Shown here in pieces: positions 24,961 to 32,500 of a DNA stretch of 32,500 bases. Location of the stretch: the NCBI GenBank assembly GCA_002005505.1, contig MVGU01001383.1:35001-67500 (forward strand). Reading direction: 5' to 3'. The stretch's first letter is position 1, and each line of letters opens with the position of its first letter. The DNA is from Botryococcus braunii. Lineage: Eukaryota; Chlorophyta; Trebouxiophyceae. The translations under genes were made by a program, and so were the position numbers. The notes under the pieces were generated by a model. It was not told where the DNA came from. It saw only the letters and a list, made by a program, of their open reading frames with translations, and did not search any database.

Positions 24961-25259
24961 CCATTTAGCATGATCACCACAACTTCACAGTTTGCTCTTG
25001 TTCTAACACATATACATGTTGTTCTTTTATTAAGAGGTGGAGCATGTTCTAACCGGGAACTACGTATCCCACATGCTGGTACGTGGAAGCCTGGGGCCAT
25101 GGACACACACTTGCGGATCTGGAATGATGCAGGAGTAGCAATCGGCGGTTGGGGTTGAACTGCTGTAGGGGAGGCGGTCAGGAGCGCTTACGCATGCGAT
25201 GATAAACATGAACAAGATTTTGGTGTGCTGTCAGATAGGATTCTCTCTTTATTCTTAAC

Positions 25260-26186
25260 ATGAACATGAAGCTTACGTGCGATGACAAAGATGAACATGA
25301 GATACGTTCTGCAAACCAGCTCTATGGAAGCACACCAGCTGGACACAGGCAGTTACACAAAGAAGCCCAGCAGGCTAACAACGTTGTTTACAGCATCGTC
25401 CACCCGAGCAACGTGAGCCAGTCGGTCTTGGTTGGGGGCACATTCCCAGCGGCTATACCGGATAGGGGGGCATTTGATCGAGTTGGGTGCATTGATAGCG
25501 TGCTCTGCACATCTACAAAGGCATCTGCAACACTTTTGTTTCCTCTGAACCCAAACTTTGACGGACACAATGTGGAGCGCATTCAATGGAGGGATATTCA
25601 AGATGATTTGGGGCGAGGGTGCCTTCTCCCAAGTGATGATAGCTGCTGCTGCTGCTGCTGCTAATAATGGTGACGGATATTACACAGGCACCGTCATGAT
25701 GACCGGACGGGCCGCTCAGCTGCTGTGCAGATCGGTTAAAGCCACATGGGCAAAAGACCCATCCACACCTTGCAAGCTCTAAGCCATGGAGCGGGGGAAC
25801 ATGTCACAAACCACTTTGTCAAGTGTTTAATGGCATTAAAATACCAATCACAGAAGTAAAAGACCCAGAAATTAACTGTCCAGGTTCCAGCCTCATTGCA
25901 AAGATTGTCACACCAAACACAGGCGAGCAAATCAGGAAGTTTTATTTTTGTCTGAATGCCTGTGTGTCCACTGGGATCCCTAGGAGCCTGCGCCAGAAAC
26001 AGAGTTTGTCAGGATCGTCACAGTTCTGTGATTACTTGTACGAAACTGTAAGCCTCCACCCTCCCAGCTGCACAGTTGCATGTGGGAAAGAGCACTGGGA
26101 GAAATGGGAAGCGTCCTCCCTCCCTCCTTCCCCTCCCCCCCTCCCATGCACATACAGATGCTCCAGCGCTCGCACGCACGGACACA

Positions 26187-26271
<85 letters not shown>

Positions 26272-26272
26272 G

Positions 26273-26317
<45 letters not shown>

Positions 26318-26341
26318 AACACACACACACACCCCCGAAAA

Positions 26342-26388
<47 letters not shown>

Positions 26389-26421
26389 CCACACAACCCC
26401 CCTCCCACACCCACACACACA

Positions 26422-26496
<75 letters not shown>

Positions 26497-26502
26497 CTAC
26501 AC

Positions 26503-26586
<84 letters not shown>

Positions 26587-26970
26587 AATAACAGTTTATG
26601 GCATACCTTCAGGGTCCATCAAAGACAGCAGAGTGCAACATGTTCCAAGCGCTGATAACATTCCCCTAGAGAAGCTCTAAATTTCTTAACACAGAGGGTT
26701 CTGAATGTACCACATTAGCTGCACAGCCTGTACAAGCGTGAGAGTACTTGGTCGATCAACTTCTTCCGAATCTACGATGCTGACCAACATGAAGTTCTGT
26801 AAGTTTCAACAACGTACTATGATCTAGGCGTCTGCACAGGACTCTGCAATGCGCGTTTCACGGCTTGCTTCGCCTCATAACGAACTTTACCGTCCTGCAT
26901 GCCCAGCGCCTGCAGCCTCCCTCCAACAACCTCGCAAAACATTCGATACATTGAATTCACCAAGAGCAAA
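25260..26970 (+). other. Exon-like segments of an unrecognised gene around a long AC array
   Basis: Several plus-strand pieces look coding but no family is recognised. 25350-25620 is open and ordinary in composition. 25697-26047 is open and ends at a donor-like ACT followed by GTAAGC. 26586-26680 is open and ends in TAA. 26729-26800 (frame LYKRESTWSINFFRIYDADQ) sits between CACAG and CT followed by GTAAGT. 26830-26969 ends at a strong AAAG/GTAAGT donor. Phases agree only for some joins: 26047 to 26595 is phase 0, and 26800 to 26830 is phase 2. A CTG run (AGCTGCTGCT...) is at 25650-25662. The minus strand also has a plausible frame at 27050-26817. This may be a real gene that cannot be assembled by eye, or chance. 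Confidence 0.3.
26178..26582. repeat. 400-bp interrupted (AC)n array
   Basis: AC units broken by CCCGAAC, TGAAC, CCCCCGAAAAC, CCCCCACAACC and similar words, in at least six blocks. It has no stop in any forward frame, so the flanking open frame reads through it as Thr-His repeats. Confidence 0.97.
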
Positions 26971-27428
26971 GGTAAGTTATACCCACCCCAAGAGGTCCCG
27001 GAAATATGATCTCCACAACCGTCTGAACATTGGCTTCGAATGTCCTGCACTAAGACTTCCGGTAAGGACCGATTTTCACATAGCTTTGATCACTTGCAAC
27101 GGTTCAGGCTCGCACCGCAGCCGTTGTTGGCCTTTACTAAGTACCCACTCGAGAAGTTTTGATGGGGAGGGACCCGCTGACATGGTGGGGAACAACCATC
27201 CAAAACAGACCAGACTAGTGTTTCGAAGAGCTGTGAAGCACGATGTTCTGGTAATGGCTACAAACAGCTAAGAAACAAACATTGTCGAGTTACGGGGAAG
27301 TGTATCTCAATTATTAAAATGTGGTGAACTTCGCTTAATCCCTCTGATTACTGCACTGCGTAACCGGAGGAGTCATCGGTAGCTTAAGCGAGGCGCTCCG
27401 TTTAAACAGTCGTTCCATGTCAATAAGC

Positions 27429-27691
27429 GTGGGGACTCCCCACTGGGGAGGGGGATACAGGCACTGATGTAAAGGGGGGAAAGGGGGGAATGGAAAGGGG
27501 GTTCCCCCCTTTACATCAGCCATGTATTTTGCATGCCTGTTCAGTGGGAATTTCCCACTCATTGCCAGTGGCGAATCGCTACTGGCGGTAATCGCCACTG
27601 GCGGTAATAGTTGGGGCGGCGTAAGGGCCCCGCGGAATTATTCCGCCGGAATAGCCTTGGATGCGGTACAATGCCGCATTGTCAATGCGGC
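27429..27691. repeat. Cluster of perfect or near-perfect short palindromes
   Basis: GTGGGGACTCCCCAC (27429-27443), AGTGGGAATTTCCCACT (27543-27559), CAGTGGCGAATCGCTACTG (27566-27584, one wobble), GCGGAATTATTCCGC (27632-27646) and GCCGCATTGTCAATGCGGC (27673-27691) occur within 263 bp. Most have a one-base centre. A 17-bp stem hairpin lies among them. Confidence 0.85.
27465..27518. repeat. 17-bp perfect inverted repeat with G-rich loop
   Basis: TGATGTAAAGGGGGGAA (27465-27481) is the exact reverse complement of 27502-27518, with a 20-base purine-rich loop containing two further G-runs. Confidence 0.92.
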
Positions 27692-28134
27692 ACGGTTGCC
27701 GGGCGAGCCCCGTGTTTGAGGCCGTTAAACCCGTGCATCCGTGAAAAGGGCTCATGCGTTGATTGTTAGTTCAGTCCAGGATTGAAACGGGAAGTGCAGA
27801 ACTTCATTTCTTACTTTATCAAGTAGAAATATCAGAGTTACGCATAAAGCGCTGGATACTTTGATATTGCAGCTGTTATGTGGACAATGTGCACTTTAAG
27901 AGCCGGGGCAGTCACGATAGCGTCTCTGGGAGGGCGGACCTGCTGATGCAAGCGGATTCCTTTTACTGCATTGGAGCGGGTTTGAAGTAAGAGTAGCGGT
28001 CCTGTCTTTCCATTAGTAACTGTGAAAGAGAAAAAGTACCTTATCCCGATGGCTTTTGATACGGGAAGTCGCAATTGACAATCAGTGCTCGTCCTGCAGA
28101 GCGTACGCTTCCCTCATCTTCTTTTAACATCATC

Positions 28135-31614
<3,480 letters not shown>

Positions 31615-31851
31615 GTGAGTGCAATCCCGTAAAATTTCTTGTTTTGTACAATGTTTTGTACACTGTTTTGTACAATTCCTTGTTTGCTTTCTTGGGGAAG
31701 CGGCACCCGCCCTCGCCTCCCCTCTTTGTCATCACCAGGCTAACTGATTCATGTTGTCGAATGCCTTCTTTTTTCTGGCTTCCCCCCCCCCCCTCCCTTG
31801 TTTGCATGTGGGTTTTTCTCTCTCTCTCTCTCGGGGTTTTTTTGGGGTGGG

Positions 31852-32010
31852 GGGCTACTGCCGCTGCTATGGAAAAACCTTTGGGATTAGCTGTGCTGCT
31901 GCTGCTTTGGAAAAACCTTTGGGATTAGTTGTGCTGCTGCTGCTTTGGAAAAACCTTTGGGATTAGTTGTGCTGCTGCTGCTTTGAAAAAACCAGCAGGA
32001 TTAGTTGTGC
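31852..32010. repeat. Roughly 40-bp minisatellite with CTG runs
   Basis: Four copies of a unit with GCTGCTGCTTTGGAAAAACC then TTTGGGATTAGTTGT. The last copy is diverged. It lies in the intron after microexon 5. Confidence 0.92.
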
Positions 32011-32226
32011 TGGATAAACTGATATCGTCTGCTGGCTCAGCTGATTGACTTGAGGGCAATTTCATGCAACGCCTGACTTAAAGCTCTGAGTTCCTGTTGG
32101 GACTCTTGTGTTGATCCCTCTCCCACTCCCCTTTTCATCACATTTGGGAGGGGGGGGGGCAAAAGGGGGGGGAGGCTAGGCCCAGAAGTCTCACAAAAAA
32201 TAAAGAATCGGACACGCTTCTCCCCT

Positions 32227-32363
32227 GGGTATTCAAACAGGCCTTTTCACAGGCGTCGTGCACTACAGTCACTGAGTGCAGCAATACCGCACTGTCGCAT
32301 TCACTGCTTGCACTTGCATTGACTGTAATGCACGAGGCGTGTCAAAGGCCTGTTTGAATACCC
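32227..32363. repeat. Fold-back inverted repeat, about 55-bp arms
   Basis: The left arm begins GGGTATTCAAACAGGCCTTT and the right arm ends with its exact complement (32344-32363). Further in, CGTGCACTACAGTCA pairs with TGACTGTAATGCACG. The arms have a few mismatches and a loop of about 27 bases. No coding sequence is present. It looks like a small non-autonomous fold-back element or a hairpin RNA precursor. Confidence 0.88.
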
Positions 32364-32500
32364 ATGGGAAAAGCGAGCCCAATTCCTGCATGCTTGGGAC
32401 CCGACACATGTCTTGTCTGAGGGACTGGTTGTACTGATTCGCAGGCGAATGTTGATTCTCTGCATGTTGTCATGATGTCATGAATGGAAATGGAAGTGTG

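Larger units (their letters stand above)
21316..25250. other. Repeat-rich region downstream of the plastid-protein gene, no supported gene
   Basis: No open frame here shows a family motif or matched splice phases. It holds a chain of small, diverged tandem repeats: CTGCTTGTGCTT words at 21655-21790, a roughly 115-bp pair at 22130-22315, a roughly 58-bp pair at 22590-22690 and three copies of a roughly 58-bp unit at 22800-22985. AATAAAATAAAAG near 23001 could be a poly(A) signal. A 65-bp stretch at 24211-24275 recurs diverged at 25041-25103. Confidence 0.55.
26971..28134. other. Intergenic region with palindrome cluster
   Basis: No supported gene apart from possible ends of the uncertain locus to the left. 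It contains the palindrome cluster 27429-27691, described separately, and the presumed promoter of the transporter gene starting at 28135. Confidence 0.5.

Noticed and set aside
31863..32010. Next exon of the right-hand transporter
   Set aside because: The expected helix after YFPG is not found. The open frame here is a 40-bp minisatellite.

Overview
This window looks like nuclear DNA of a photosynthetic eukaryote, most likely a microalga. Three genes are split by GT-AG introns whose exon phases agree at nearly every junction. One of them starts with a plastid-transit-like leader. A short TTTAGGG telomere-type block is present, and long dinucleotide arrays fill many introns. No bacterial operon, rRNA, tRNA or CRISPR array is visible. 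The species cannot be fixed from this sequence.

Layout: (1) 684-4100, minus strand: the N-terminal half of a PHO84/PHT1-type H+/phosphate symporter in six exons, continuing off the left edge. (2) 5653-6741, minus strand: an intron-containing four-exon locus, followed by an exactly spliced, 100% identical, exon-bounded copy of the same four exons and then a repeated exon c/d piece. This is the most unusual structure in the window. (3) 7341-14348, plus strand: a complete, recently inserted Ty1/copia retrotransposon with near-identical LTRs, an ATATC target duplication and a primer site matching the anticodon arm of initiator tRNA-Met, as in Drosophila copia. Its gag-pol frame is broken at two homopolymers. 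(4) 15279-21315, plus strand: an eight-exon gene for a predicted plastid multi-span membrane protein, with a C-terminus resembling CPBP/CAAX-protease-like proteins. Its exon 3 boundary is triplicated and a 22-bp minisatellite abuts the exon 7 acceptor. (5) 21316-25250: mainly degenerate tandem repeats with no supported gene. (6) 25260-26970: exon-like pieces of an unrecognised gene around a 400-bp AC array. (7) 27429-27691: a cluster of perfect short palindromes. (8) 28135-31614, plus strand: the 5' part of a major-facilitator gene of the anion:cation symporter type, with 31-nt and 27-nt microexons, running off the right edge. (9) 32227-32363: a fold-back inverted repeat.

The two transporters and the plastid protein have unrelated roles, so no pathway links them. 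They share intron architecture: introns carry complementary dinucleotide arrays (AC against GT, AG against CT) on either side of exons, which may matter for splicing. The junctions were worked out by eye from phase and family similarity. No alignment or RNA data were available.
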